Shown: positions 15,041 through 22,698 of the stretch, piece by piece
Position numbering within the stretch: position 1 is the first letter of the stretch
Layout of the letters: every line of letters begins with the position of its first letter
Assembly: GCA_024276275.1 (NCBI GenBank)
Contig: JAJRXM010000034.1
Coordinates: forward strand, 1-34,227
From: Candidatus Zixiibacteriota bacterium
GTDB lineage: Bacteria; Zixibacteria; MSB-5A5; GN15; FEB-12
DNA: 34,227 nt
Direction of reading: 5' to 3'
Translations under genes and position numbers: made by a program
The notes under the pieces: generated by a model
Told to the model about the DNA's origin: nothing
Databases searched by the model: none
Seen by the model: the letters and a program-made list of their open reading frames with translations, nothing else

Positions 15041-16192
15041 TTATTTCTTGCTGTCACTGTTTTCATTGGCACTTTCAAACTCCGGGCTCGTTAATGCCTC
15101 CATGAAAGAAACAAGATTGCTAATCTCTTCGTCTGTCAACTTTAGCGGTCTGACACCTCCGGATAGAAAGTCATTCACGGGGAAATTAACATTTGGCATC
15201 CCGCCATTGTTATAATGAACAACAACATCATTCAAAGAGATAAAACTGCCGTCATGCATATACGGGTTTGTCACGGCGACATTACGTAAGGTTGGTGTTT
15301 TGAATGAACCTAAATCATCAAGATTACGAGTTACAGCAAAACGTCCCAATTCGGAAGTATTTTTATCGCTTAATATCTTAACATCGACTTCGCTAAGGGT
15401 AGCTTTTGCATGCAAAAATTCACCTACCAATTTAGGTATTTTTTCCTGTATATCATTGATGCCTACTCCGATATTGTGAAAACGATTATCTGTAAACAAA
15501 GCCTGGGTTTGCTCAACAACATGACAAGAAACACAGCGTCCTTTGTTAACAAAAAGATCAAAACCTTTTTTTTGAGCCTCTGTGAGAGCATTTTCTTCTC
15601 CACCAAAATACCAGCGGTCAAAAGGAGAGTTACCACTGACAATTGTACGTTCAAATGAGGCAATTGCCTTGGTTACTTCTGTCATTGTAATATCATCACC
15701 GCTCTTACCAAAAACAGTTTTAAAAGCAGAGACATATTCGTGGTCTGTACGCACTATATCAAGAATAGGTTGATGATTTTTCAACCCCTGTTCAACAGGA
15801 TTAATAAAAGGGTGTAGTGCTTGATCTTCAAGACTTGGCGAACGACCGTCCCAAAATTGTTTGTCAAAATAAATTGCGTTAATTACTGTTGGAGCATTAC
15901 GGGTACCTGTCAACTTATTTATCCCTTCGGATGTTTTCAGAGGACTATCGGTAAATGCTTTTTTTGAATCGTGACAAGTCGCACAGCTCACTTCACCGTT
16001 AGAGCTGAACCTCTTATCGTTAAATAGTTTCTCCCCTAACGCAACCTTCTCAGCAGTTTGTTGGTTATCATGAACAACAGGTAATGGGGGTAAACCTAAG
16101 GGAGGTGTCGTATTTTGTGATTCCTCGGCATGAACTGCCAAAACGCCTACAAGTATCACAACTAGTAGCGCCGATATCCGATATCCTTTCAT
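15041..16192 (-). CDS. Diheme cytochrome c peroxidase (CCP/MauG family), 383 aa
   Basis: A signal peptide (1-22) is followed by two heme-c domains: CATCH at 70-74 and CVSCH at 220-224. TGTRNAPTVIN and the FWDGR segment near 113-117 are characteristic of bacterial diheme peroxidases, and NPYMHDGSF near the C-terminus supplies the family's later conserved region. These periplasmic enzymes reduce hydrogen peroxide with electrons from small cytochromes; MauG-like members oxidise protein side chains instead. Length is normal. AAGGAG lies 8 nt above the ATG. It heads the operon with the Tat phosphoesterase and cytochrome c, and is driven by the consensus promoter at 16282-16310. Confidence 0.92.
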   Translation of the reverse strand: MKGYRISALLVVILVGVLAVHAEESQNTTPPLGLPPLPVVHDNQQTAEKVALGEKLFNDKRFSSNGEVSCATCHDSKKAFTDSPLKTSEGINKLTGTRNAPTVINAIYFDKQFWDGRSPSLEDQALHPFINPVEQGLKNHQPILDIVRTDHEYVSAFKTVFGKSGDDITMTEVTKAIASFERTIVSGNSPFDRWYFGGEENALTEAQKKGFDLFVNKGRCVSCHVVEQTQALFTDNRFHNIGVGINDIQEKIPKLVGEFLHAKATLSEVDVKILSDKNTSELGRFAVTRNLDDLGSFKTPTLRNVAVTNPYMHDGSFISLNDVVVHYNNGGMPNVNFPVNDFLSGGVRPLKLTDEEISNLVSFMEALTSPEFESANENSDSKK

Positions 16193-16206
16193 TACTTACA
16201 CTCCTT

Positions 16207-16219
16207 GTCGCAATGCGAC
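16207..16219 (-). promoter_or_regulatory. Hairpin immediately above the peroxidase SD
   Basis: GTCGCATTGCGAC on the minus strand can fold into a 5-bp stem with a 3-nt loop directly before AAGGAG (16201-16206). It could stabilise the mRNA or modulate ribosome access. No regulator is identified. Confidence 0.35.
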
Positions 16220-16248
16220 CGCTTATGGATACTATAAATTTTATGAGT

Positions 16249-16319
16249 AGTATGTTCTACTATTTGACAAGATATACTTCCATTATAAAGGAGTAATAAA
16301 TACATGTCAAGAACATACT
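16249..16319. promoter_or_regulatory. 10-bp inverted repeat bracketing the redox-operon promoter
   Basis: AGTATGTTCT (16249-16258) and AGAACATACT (16310-16319) are perfect inverted copies about 61 bp apart, close to six helical turns. One abuts the -35 box and the other lies downstream of the predicted start site. The lower copy also sits inside a local dyad, AGTAG (16246-16250) / CTACT (16257-16261). Such paired sites suggest a repressor acting by looping or double occupancy. This is inference. Confidence 0.5.
16282..16310 (-). promoter_or_regulatory. Perfect sigma-70 promoter of the redox operon
   Basis: On the minus strand TTGACA (16305-16310), exactly 17 bp and TATAAT (16282-16287). Both boxes and the spacing match the consensus. 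Transcription would start near 16275 and give a leader of about 80 nt before the peroxidase ATG at 16192. Confidence 0.75.
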
Positions 16320-16527
16320 GGAGCAATCAATCCTATATCAACCTTGTTTAGATGTAAATAATTATGAACTCATAAAAAGATTTTATCTATATTTTATCCT
16401 TTAAACGGAAATTAGGTATCCAACTGAATAAAAATACTATTTTATCATAAGTACACGCTATTATTCAATCACATTTAATAAAAATTATGATTTCCCATTG
16501 TCTCATTTTTTACTATATTAAAAGTCT
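16320..16527. other. Upstream region of dnaX, no clear elements
   Basis: Very AT-rich spacer between the redox-operon promoter and dnaX. I see no convincing -35/-10 pair for dnaX and no SD before its ATG at 16528. A 15-codon frame at 16304-16351 lies over the opposite-strand promoter and is not accepted as a gene. Confidence 0.4.
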
Positions 16528-17751
16528 ATGAGTTATATCGTATTTGCCCGAAAATACCGTCCGATGTCGTTCAGCGACGTTGTGGCACAAGAACATGTCA
16601 CTAAGACCCTCCAAAACGGTATTAAAAATGACCGTATCGGACAGGGCTATCTGTTTTGCGGTCCGCGCGGTACCGGTAAAACAACTACCGCCCGTATATT
16701 GGCTAAGGCAGTCAATTGTACCGAAGGACCGACTCCGACTCCTTGTATGAAATGTCCTGCCTGCGAGGAAATTACCAAAGGGGTCTCGCTTGATGTCTTA
16801 GAAATCGATGCTGCCTCTAATACCGGTGTTGATGATATCCGTACTATTCGAGAAAATGTACGTTATATGCCAACTTCGGGACATAAACGAATTTATATTA
16901 TCGATGAAGTCCACCGGCTCTCTGCCTCGGCATTTGATGCTCTGTTGAAAACTTTAGAAGAACCTCCTCCTCATGTCATGTTCATTTTTGCGACTACCGA
17001 ACCTCTCAAAGTTCCGGAAACTATTTTATCGCGTACCCAGCGGTTTGATTTTAAGCTGGTTTCTATTGATGATTTAGCAAAACATCTCAAAGGTATTGCC
17101 GACAAAGAAAAATTAGATATTTCAGAGTCTGCTCTCAGGTTAGTTGCCAGAAAAGCAAACGGTTCGGTGCGTGATTCATTATCTCTTTTAGACCAGATTG
17201 CAGCTTTTGCCGACGGTGCCATCACCGAAGAAAATGTTATTGAAGCACTCGGTTTAGTTGATAAACAATTACTGTTTGATTTCACTAATGCGATAGCATC
17301 AAAAGATAAATTAACAACTCTCAGAATAATAAAAACAATTTTTGAGAACGGTGTCGATTCAAAAGATTTTGTTGCCGAACTGATGGAGCATTTTAGAATA
17401 CTACTGGTTTTGGCAACCGATAAATCAGCAGCAGAACTTCTGAATATAAGCAACGATGATTTAAAAGACTATCTGAAGCAAATTGATTTTTATTCGGTTG
17501 GTGACATTATCCGTCTGATGAAAATCGGTTCGGACATGAACAATGACATTAAATTTTCCGGTCTTGATGAACGCTTGATACTTGAGATGAATTCTGTTAA
17601 AATGGCCGAGATTGAATCAACCGTAAAGTTTGAAGAAGTTCTGGCTTATTTAAAAAATAACCCGATACAAAACAATTCTCCAATTACCCGAACAGATACA
17701 GGACTCAGTCAGCTAGAAAAAAAAAGAGTTTTAACAGCCAACCAAAAGTAA
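16528..17751 (+). CDS. dnaX: DNA polymerase III gamma subunit (unshifted dnaX product), 407 aa
   Basis: The clamp-loader ATPase of the replicative polymerase. Walker A GPRGTGKT is at 45-52, the zinc module cysteines are Cys64, Cys73, Cys76 and Cys79, Walker B IIDEVH is at 124-129, and FIFATTEP holds sensor 1. The usual SRC arginine-finger motif reads SRT (168-170): Arg is kept and Cys is replaced by Thr. In frame zero the protein ends eight codons after an A9 run, at TAA 17749-17751. That is a complete gamma without the C-terminal polymerase- and helicase-contacting part. No SD is visible before the ATG at 16528. It starts the classical dnaX-ybaB-recR cluster. Confidence 0.93.
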   Translation: MSYIVFARKYRPMSFSDVVAQEHVTKTLQNGIKNDRIGQGYLFCGPRGTGKTTTARILAKAVNCTEGPTPTPCMKCPACEEITKGVSLDVLEIDAASNTGVDDIRTIRENVRYMPTSGHKRIYIIDEVHRLSASAFDALLKTLEEPPPHVMFIFATTEPLKVPETILSRTQRFDFKLVSIDDLAKHLKGIADKEKLDISESALRLVARKANGSVRDSLSLLDQIAAFADGAITEENVIEALGLVDKQLLFDFTNAIASKDKLTTLRIIKTIFENGVDSKDFVAELMEHFRILLVLATDKSAAELLNISNDDLKDYLKQIDFYSVGDIIRLMKIGSDMNNDIKFSGLDERLILEMNSVKMAEIESTVKFEEVLAYLKNNPIQNNSPITRTDTGLSQLEKKRVLTANQK

Positions 17752-18248
17752 CATTTGTAAAAAACTCACAGCAACAAACGACAACACAACCTGATTCACA
17801 ACAAAATGAACCTCCGCCGACAGAAAATCAAAAATCATATACAAATAATATAAATTTACCACTGATAGAAACCGGATGGAAAAAGTTTTTATCAGCTTTT
17901 AATAAAAAACGACCGATGCTGGCATCGCAACTAGGATTAGTACAACTGACCGAAGTTTCAGACAATACAATCCTGTTTATCTATCCTGCATCATCTGAAA
18001 ATTCAAAACAAATAGTTGAAAAAACTGAAAATTTACATATAATCAGAGAATCATTACGTGAATATTATGAATCAAACCTGAGTATAAGATTCAGTTTAGA
18101 TAAAAATAACGTTATTACACCTCATGTTAGTGATGAACAAAGTGAGAAAAAAAATAAATTAAACGAACTGGTCGCCAATTCATCAAGGATACAAAATCTC
18201 CTTGAAAAAGTTGACGGCAAAGTAATTGGTATAAAAGAAATTATTTAG
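16528..18248 (+). CDS. dnaX: DNA polymerase III tau subunit by -1 slip at A9, about 573 aa
   Basis: The minus-one frame stays open from the A9 run (17717-17725) to TAA at 18246-18248 and encodes about 174 further residues. These begin with a polar, Gln/Pro/Asn-rich linker (NSQQQTTTQPDSQQNEPPP), followed by a folded-looking domain (LPLIETGWKKFLSAFNKKRP... ILFIYPASS...) where tau domains IV-V are expected. No start codon with an SD precedes that region, so it is best read as the frameshifted C-terminal part of tau. Tau normally contacts DnaB helicase and the polymerase alpha subunit. A base-call error in the homopolymer is the alternative, but then there would be no separate gamma form. Confidence 0.82.
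17717..17767 (+). promoter_or_regulatory. dnaX slip site: A9 plus downstream stem
   Basis: Nine consecutive A (17717-17725), read GAA-AAA-AAA-AGA in frame zero, allow a -1 shift or transcriptional slippage. GAGTTTT (17726-17732) directly after the run can pair with AAAACTC (17761-17767), a 7-bp stem with a 28-nt loop. Known dnaX genes of E. coli and Thermus use A-rich slip sites. Confidence 0.72.
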
Positions 18249-18302
18249 AAAACAACGAACACCTTATTTAAAGGTAAAAAAAGACTTTAAAGGAGAACTG
18301 TT

Positions 18303-19247
18303 ATGGCTAAAGGCGGTGGAATGGGCAACATGATGAAACAAGTTCAGCAAATGCAGGCGAAAATGGAAAAAATGCAGGCAGAGCTTGAAGAGATGGAAAT
18401 TGAAGCATCCTCAGGCGGCGGCATGGTAACCGTTGTCGTAAACGGTAAACAGGATGTAATTTCTATCAAACTTGACCCGGAAGTTGTAGACAAAGATGAT
18501 GTCGAAATGCTTCAGGATTTAATCGTTGCTGCAATCAATCAGGCAAAAGAAAAAGCCGGCGAAATTCAAGCTGAAAATATGTCACAAATTACCGGCGGTA
18601 TGAATATACCCGGTATGAATCTTCCTTTCCAAGAAAATGATAAATTGATGTTTAAATCAGCAAATTCAGTTGAAAGACTCGCCAACCGTTTAGCACGTCT
18701 TCCCGGAATCGGGAGAAAATCAGCAAACCGCTTGGCATTTCATATTCTCAAATTATCCAAAGAAGACGCTATTGAGTTAGCCGATACTATTCGGGAAGTA
18801 AAAGAAAAAGTCGGGTTCTGCTCAGAATGTAATAATATCTCCGAAACAGACCCTTGTCAGATTTGTTCCGACCCAAAACGCTCTCGATCTATTATATGCG
18901 TTGTCGAAGAAACTCCCGATGCTGCCGCTATTGATAAGGCGGAAAGTTTTAACGGGATGTTTCATATACTTGGAGGGAAACTTTCTCCTCTTGACGGAAT
19001 CGGACCGGATGATTTAAAAATTAGTGAACTGCTTCAAAGAATTCATAACGGAGATGTCACCGAAATTATTTTAGCAACTAATCCTAATGTCGAGGGTGAA
19101 GCAACTGCTCTTTATCTTGCGGGGTTGTTGAGACCTCTGGGACTGAAAATAAGCAGAATAGCTCGCGGTCTCCCGGTCGGTTCTGATTTGGAATATGCCG
19201 ATTCTGCTACACTTTCCAGAGCATTAGAAGGTCGTCAGGAGTTTTAA
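18303..19247 (+). CDS. recR: YbaB/EbfC-RecR fusion protein, 314 aa
   Basis: Residues 1-109 are a complete YbaB/EbfC nucleoid-associated protein: a Met/Gln-rich helix with KQVQQMQAKMEKMQ, VVVNGKQDVISIKLDPEVV and a tail ending GMNIPGMNLPF. Residues 116-314 are a complete RecR of 199 aa: helix-hairpin-helix LARLPGIGRKSANRLAFHIL, a zinc finger CSEC...CQIC, a Toprim segment around SIICVVEE, and ATNPNVEGEATALYL. Normally these are two adjacent genes. Here only a six-residue linker (QENDKL) joins them, with no stop. Gln110 (CAA, 18630-18632) is one transition away from TAA. RecR could also start internally at ATG 18648, but its SD is weak. RecR loads RecA at gaps with RecO/RecF. AAGGAG precedes the first ATG. 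Confidence 0.92.
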   Translation: MAKGGGMGNMMKQVQQMQAKMEKMQAELEEMEIEASSGGGMVTVVVNGKQDVISIKLDPEVVDKDDVEMLQDLIVAAINQAKEKAGEIQAENMSQITGGMNIPGMNLPFQENDKLMFKSANSVERLANRLARLPGIGRKSANRLAFHILKLSKEDAIELADTIREVKEKVGFCSECNNISETDPCQICSDPKRSRSIICVVEETPDAAAIDKAESFNGMFHILGGKLSPLDGIGPDDLKISELLQRIHNGDVTEIILATNPNVEGEATALYLAGLLRPLGLKISRIARGLPVGSDLEYADSATLSRALEGRQEF

Positions 19248-19253
19248 CAACTG

Positions 19254-21251
19254 ATGACTAACTCTGAGGAACATACCAAACCGATTACGATTGTAATTGG
19301 AGTTACATTTACTCTGTTTCTTATTGTCAGAATTATAGGTGCTTTTTCTTTTGACAATAATTGGTCATTTACCCAGCTGTTTTATATTCCGATATGGTAT
19401 TATATCGTGCCGTTATTGGTATGTACATCGTTTTATATTCTTACCAATAAAGAAAACAACTTTATCTACAACTTGCTGAACAACCGACTCAATTCATTTT
19501 TGCTGTTTGGCTTTTTACTTCTGCTTTTCTTAATCTTTCAATTTGATTCATTTATTTACGGAGGCGGGAATTATAAGATTCATCAAATTGCACAAACCGA
19601 CAGTATTATTTATAGGTTCTATGAGTACGGTTCAGTTTTTCTTGTTTCTCTTTTTTACAAACTTTTCTCACTCTTTGAAATTAAAAACAGTACGGCTGGT
19701 GTCTATAGTTGGAAGCTTTTCTCTTATTTAGGAACTGTGTTGACTTGTATAGCCTCACTTCTGATTTCAAAAACTATTAGCGAAACAACAAAAAATAGAT
19801 TTCTTATTTTTATTATTATTTTCTTCGGTCCGCAGACTCTCTCCTATTTTGGCTTTGTAGGTAATCTTTCATTTATCTCGGCATCTATTTATTTCTTTAT
19901 CTATTATGGATTACAGTTTGAGAGAACAAAATCATTTAAAACATTAGCTATATTATGGATTATAACTCTGCTTGCTATCACAGTCCATATCAGTTTACTG
20001 CTGTTATTACCTGCTCTTTTGTTTATAACTTTCAGCAAGCTCTTTAAACAGACTACTGTAGCATACATACTAGGGATAACAACTTATGCTTGTTTATTGG
20101 CAACTGTATTTTGGATGGCATCATCAAATTTTGAATTCGCAAAACAAATTCTCTTTATAAAAGGTATGAATATCAGAGTGTATTATAGTTTGTTTTCTCT
20201 TTCTCACTTTGCTGACTTTTTACAACTTCTCTTTTTGTTTGTACCTCAAGTTATTATAGTTAAATTTCTAATTTTCAAAAACAGAAAAAAAGTCCACAAC
20301 ACCTTTCGTTTTCAATTAGTAACTCTGATTATATTATCTGCCAATACTCTTGTTTTTATTTCAGAACCGACTCACTCTATAATTTTTGATGCACCATTAT
20401 TTGCGGTTTATTTTTCTCCTCTGATAATTTTACTGGTTCTCTTTCTCTCTGGCTCTACTAAAAACTTAAGATATCTTGCTCTGTTTTCTCTTTTTATTCC
20501 ATTAATTACTTTGCCGAGTTACACTAACATTGATATAGCAGAAAAACAAATTGAAGTATTCCTTGAGAAAAACCATCATTTCTATATAGAGGGTTCTACC
20601 GCATTGCAAGACTCATATTTTCAAACAGGAGAAATCGATAAGGCTAATTACTGGTATTTGAATCTTCCTAAAAGGTCCAGAGACTTTTTAGACTTCACCG
20701 CTGCCAGTGAATATACTTATGCTAAGATGTATCCCGAAGCATTGCGATTATACTACCAGCTCAAAATTAAATCTCCATTCTGGGGAGAACCTCGATATCA
20801 AATTGCTTCAATTCTGATTACCCAAAAACAATTTAATCTTGCCCGTCCTGAAATTGATACTTGCCTGATGATTTCTCCCTATGAAAAAGATTTTCTCAAA
20901 CTGGACTATTCTTACTATCGAGACTTAGGTGACTTTAATAAAGCAAAAGAAAAAGTATTTGATGCTCTTTTAATTTATCCTAATGATTATGATATGCAGA
21001 CTGATTTAGCTATTATTTATTACAGATTAAAAGATATTGTAAATGCAGATTCAACCGCAAAAGAAGTTTTAAGGCAAGACCCCTCTCAGACATATGCATA
21101 CTTAATTAGGGGATTTATTGCTGAAATAAAAAAACAACCAAAACAAGCGATTGCTTTTTTTAAAGAATTTGTAAGGCTTGCTCCCGATGAACCGGAAACA
21201 CCTGATATTCGAAAAAGATTAAATAATCTTATCTTACAACAACAGAATTAA
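19254..21251 (+). CDS. Polytopic membrane protein with C-terminal TPR repeats, 665 aa
   Basis: About the first 430 residues contain some 10-12 hydrophobic helices separated by short loops. Residues about 440-660 are helical repeats of tetratricopeptide type, for example LRLYYQLKIKSPFWGEPRYQ and QAIAFFKEFVRLAPDEPE. The arrangement resembles O-antigen-polymerase/glycosyltransferase-like membrane proteins carrying periplasmic TPR domains, but I see no diagnostic catalytic motif and give no enzyme name. It begins 6 bp after recR and is probably co-transcribed with the dnaX cluster. It ends 3 bp from the convergent sthA stop codon, with no terminator hairpin visible between them. Confidence 0.75.
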   Translation: MTNSEEHTKPITIVIGVTFTLFLIVRIIGAFSFDNNWSFTQLFYIPIWYYIVPLLVCTSFYILTNKENNFIYNLLNNRLNSFLLFGFLLLLFLIFQFDSFIYGGGNYKIHQIAQTDSIIYRFYEYGSVFLVSLFYKLFSLFEIKNSTAGVYSWKLFSYLGTVLTCIASLLISKTISETTKNRFLIFIIIFFGPQTLSYFGFVGNLSFISASIYFFIYYGLQFERTKSFKTLAILWIITLLAITVHISLLLLLPALLFITFSKLFKQTTVAYILGITTYACLLATVFWMASSNFEFAKQILFIKGMNIRVYYSLFSLSHFADFLQLLFLFVPQVIIVKFLIFKNRKKVHNTFRFQLVTLIILSANTLVFISEPTHSIIFDAPLFAVYFSPLIILLVLFLSGSTKNLRYLALFSLFIPLITLPSYTNIDIAEKQIEVFLEKNHHFYIEGSTALQDSYFQTGEIDKANYWYLNLPKRSRDFLDFTAASEYTYAKMYPEALRLYYQLKIKSPFWGEPRYQIASILITQKQFNLARPEIDTCLMISPYEKDFLKLDYSYYRDLGDFNKAKEKVFDALLIYPNDYDMQTDLAIIYYRLKDIVNADSTAKEVLRQDPSQTYAYLIRGFIAEIKKQPKQAIAFFKEFVRLAPDEPETPDIRKRLNNLILQQQN

Positions 21252-21254
21252 TAG

Positions 21255-22655
21255 TTATAATCTATTTTCAATTCGAGCAAACCCGTCAAGTGCGGCAACC
21301 TTGTATGCTTCTGAAAGAGTCGGATAGTTTAAAACAGTTTCCATAAAATAATCCAACGTCCCCCCAAATGTCATTACTGCCTGTCCAATATGAATAAGTT
21401 CGGTTGCTCTTTCACCTACTATATGCACCCCTAAAATCCGACGTGATTTCGGTTCAAATACTAGTTTCAACATACCGTCATGGTCATTTATAATTTGTCC
21501 TAGGGCAAGTTCAAAATACCTGGCGATTCCTATTTCATATTCTTGATTGTTTTCACTTAATGATTCTTCTGTTTCACCAACCATGGAAACTTCGGGAATT
21601 GTATATATTCCTATCGGCCAAATATTATTGATACTGGATGTATCACCCTGTTTGAAGGCATGAATCGCCGCAAGTCGTCCTTGGTCCATTGATACAGATG
21701 CTAATGAGGGAAACCCGATAACATCGCCTACGGCATAGATGTTATCTACAGATGTTCGATACATTTCATTTACTTTAATTAACCCTCTATCATTAACATC
21801 AATTCCAAGATTTTCTAAGCCGATATTTTCGGTATTACCGCTTCTCCCAGCCGCGAATAAAAGCCTGTCCGAGACTATTTTACGTCCGTTATTTGTAATA
21901 GTGACTACTTCCTCATTTTCTATATAGGTTTCTTTATCGCCGTCACCAAGAATTAGATTAATACGGTATTTTCGCATAAGATATATCAACGCATCGGCGA
22001 TTTCTCTATCTAAAAAAGGAAGTAATCTTTCTTTACTATCAATAATCGTTACTTTTGCTCCGAGATGTGCAAAAATGGACGCATACTCGCAACCGATAAC
22101 ACCACCACCGACAATCGTAATTGAACGGGGAATCGTATCAAGATTTAAAATTGTCTCCCCGTCATAAATATAATGGTCATCAAAATTTAAGCGTTCGGGT
22201 CGATAAGGTTTAGTCCCGGTAGAAATAACAATTACTTCACCCTTTAGAATCGAAGTATTATTGTCAGCATCCGACACAACTACAGTATGTGGGTCAGATA
22301 TCATACCGACACCCTTGATAACATCAATTCGATATCTTGCCATATTTTGCTGGATAACATCGACTTCTTCCTGAATAACCTGATCTTTGCGATACATCAA
22401 CTCTTTTACAGAGATATTCGCTTTTACTCCTCCAACCAGTCCATAGACAGATCGTTGTCGTAACCCTGAGATATAGAGAACTGTTTCTCGAAGCGTTTTA
22501 GAGGGAATTGTTCCGGTGTGAATACAGACTCCACCCGGCAAGGAATGCCTTTCGACAATCGCAGTGGTTTTTCTCATCCGAGCGGCCTCAATTGCAGCTT
22601 TTTCTCCCGCAGGTCCCGAACCTATAACAATCAAATCATACTCTTTAAAACTCAT
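21255..22655 (-). CDS. sthA: Soluble pyridine nucleotide transhydrogenase, 466 aa
   Basis: A flavoprotein of the disulfide-reductase fold that exchanges hydride between NADPH and NAD+ in the cytoplasm. The FAD Rossmann motif GSGPAG is at 12-17, and the NAD(P) motif VGGGVIGCEYASIFAHLG follows mid-protein. The active-site region is GGVCIHTGTIPSK: only one Cys (44) remains, and Thr49 replaces the second redox Cys of lipoamide dehydrogenase. The C-terminus has NYPTLSEAY where dehydrogenases have HAHPTLSE. Both traits fit SthA rather than lipoamide dehydrogenase. The ATG at 22655 is chosen: GGAG lies 8 nt upstream (22664-22667), whereas an in-frame TTG six codons earlier has no SD. It follows rmuC in the same direction. 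Confidence 0.9.
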   Translation of the reverse strand: MSFKEYDLIVIGSGPAGEKAAIEAARMRKTTAIVERHSLPGGVCIHTGTIPSKTLRETVLYISGLRQRSVYGLVGGVKANISVKELMYRKDQVIQEEVDVIQQNMARYRIDVIKGVGMISDPHTVVVSDADNNTSILKGEVIVISTGTKPYRPERLNFDDHYIYDGETILNLDTIPRSITIVGGGVIGCEYASIFAHLGAKVTIIDSKERLLPFLDREIADALIYLMRKYRINLILGDGDKETYIENEEVVTITNNGRKIVSDRLLFAAGRSGNTENIGLENLGIDVNDRGLIKVNEMYRTSVDNIYAVGDVIGFPSLASVSMDQGRLAAIHAFKQGDTSSINNIWPIGIYTIPEVSMVGETEESLSENNQEYEIGIARYFELALGQIINDHDGMLKLVFEPKSRRILGVHIVGERATELIHIGQAVMTFGGTLDYFMETVLNYPTLSEAYKVAALDGFARIENRL

Positions 22656-22698
22656 ATTATAAACTCCATACAAACGATTTAATATACATATTCTCTAT

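Noticed and set aside
16304-16351. 15-codon plus-strand frame with AAAGGAG upstream
   Set aside because: It coincides with the opposite-strand consensus promoter and the inverted repeat, which explain the sequence better; spacing from the SD is long and no conserved leader features are visible.
17916-18248. Separate gene of 110 codons after dnaX
   Set aside because: The frame extends upstream without a stop to the A9 run and has the linker and domain expected of tau; there is no SD at the ATG, so it is the shifted end of dnaX.
21255-22655. Lipoamide dehydrogenase
   Set aside because: The second redox cysteine is replaced by Thr49 and the C-terminal His-Pro motif reads NYPTLSE, as in soluble transhydrogenases.
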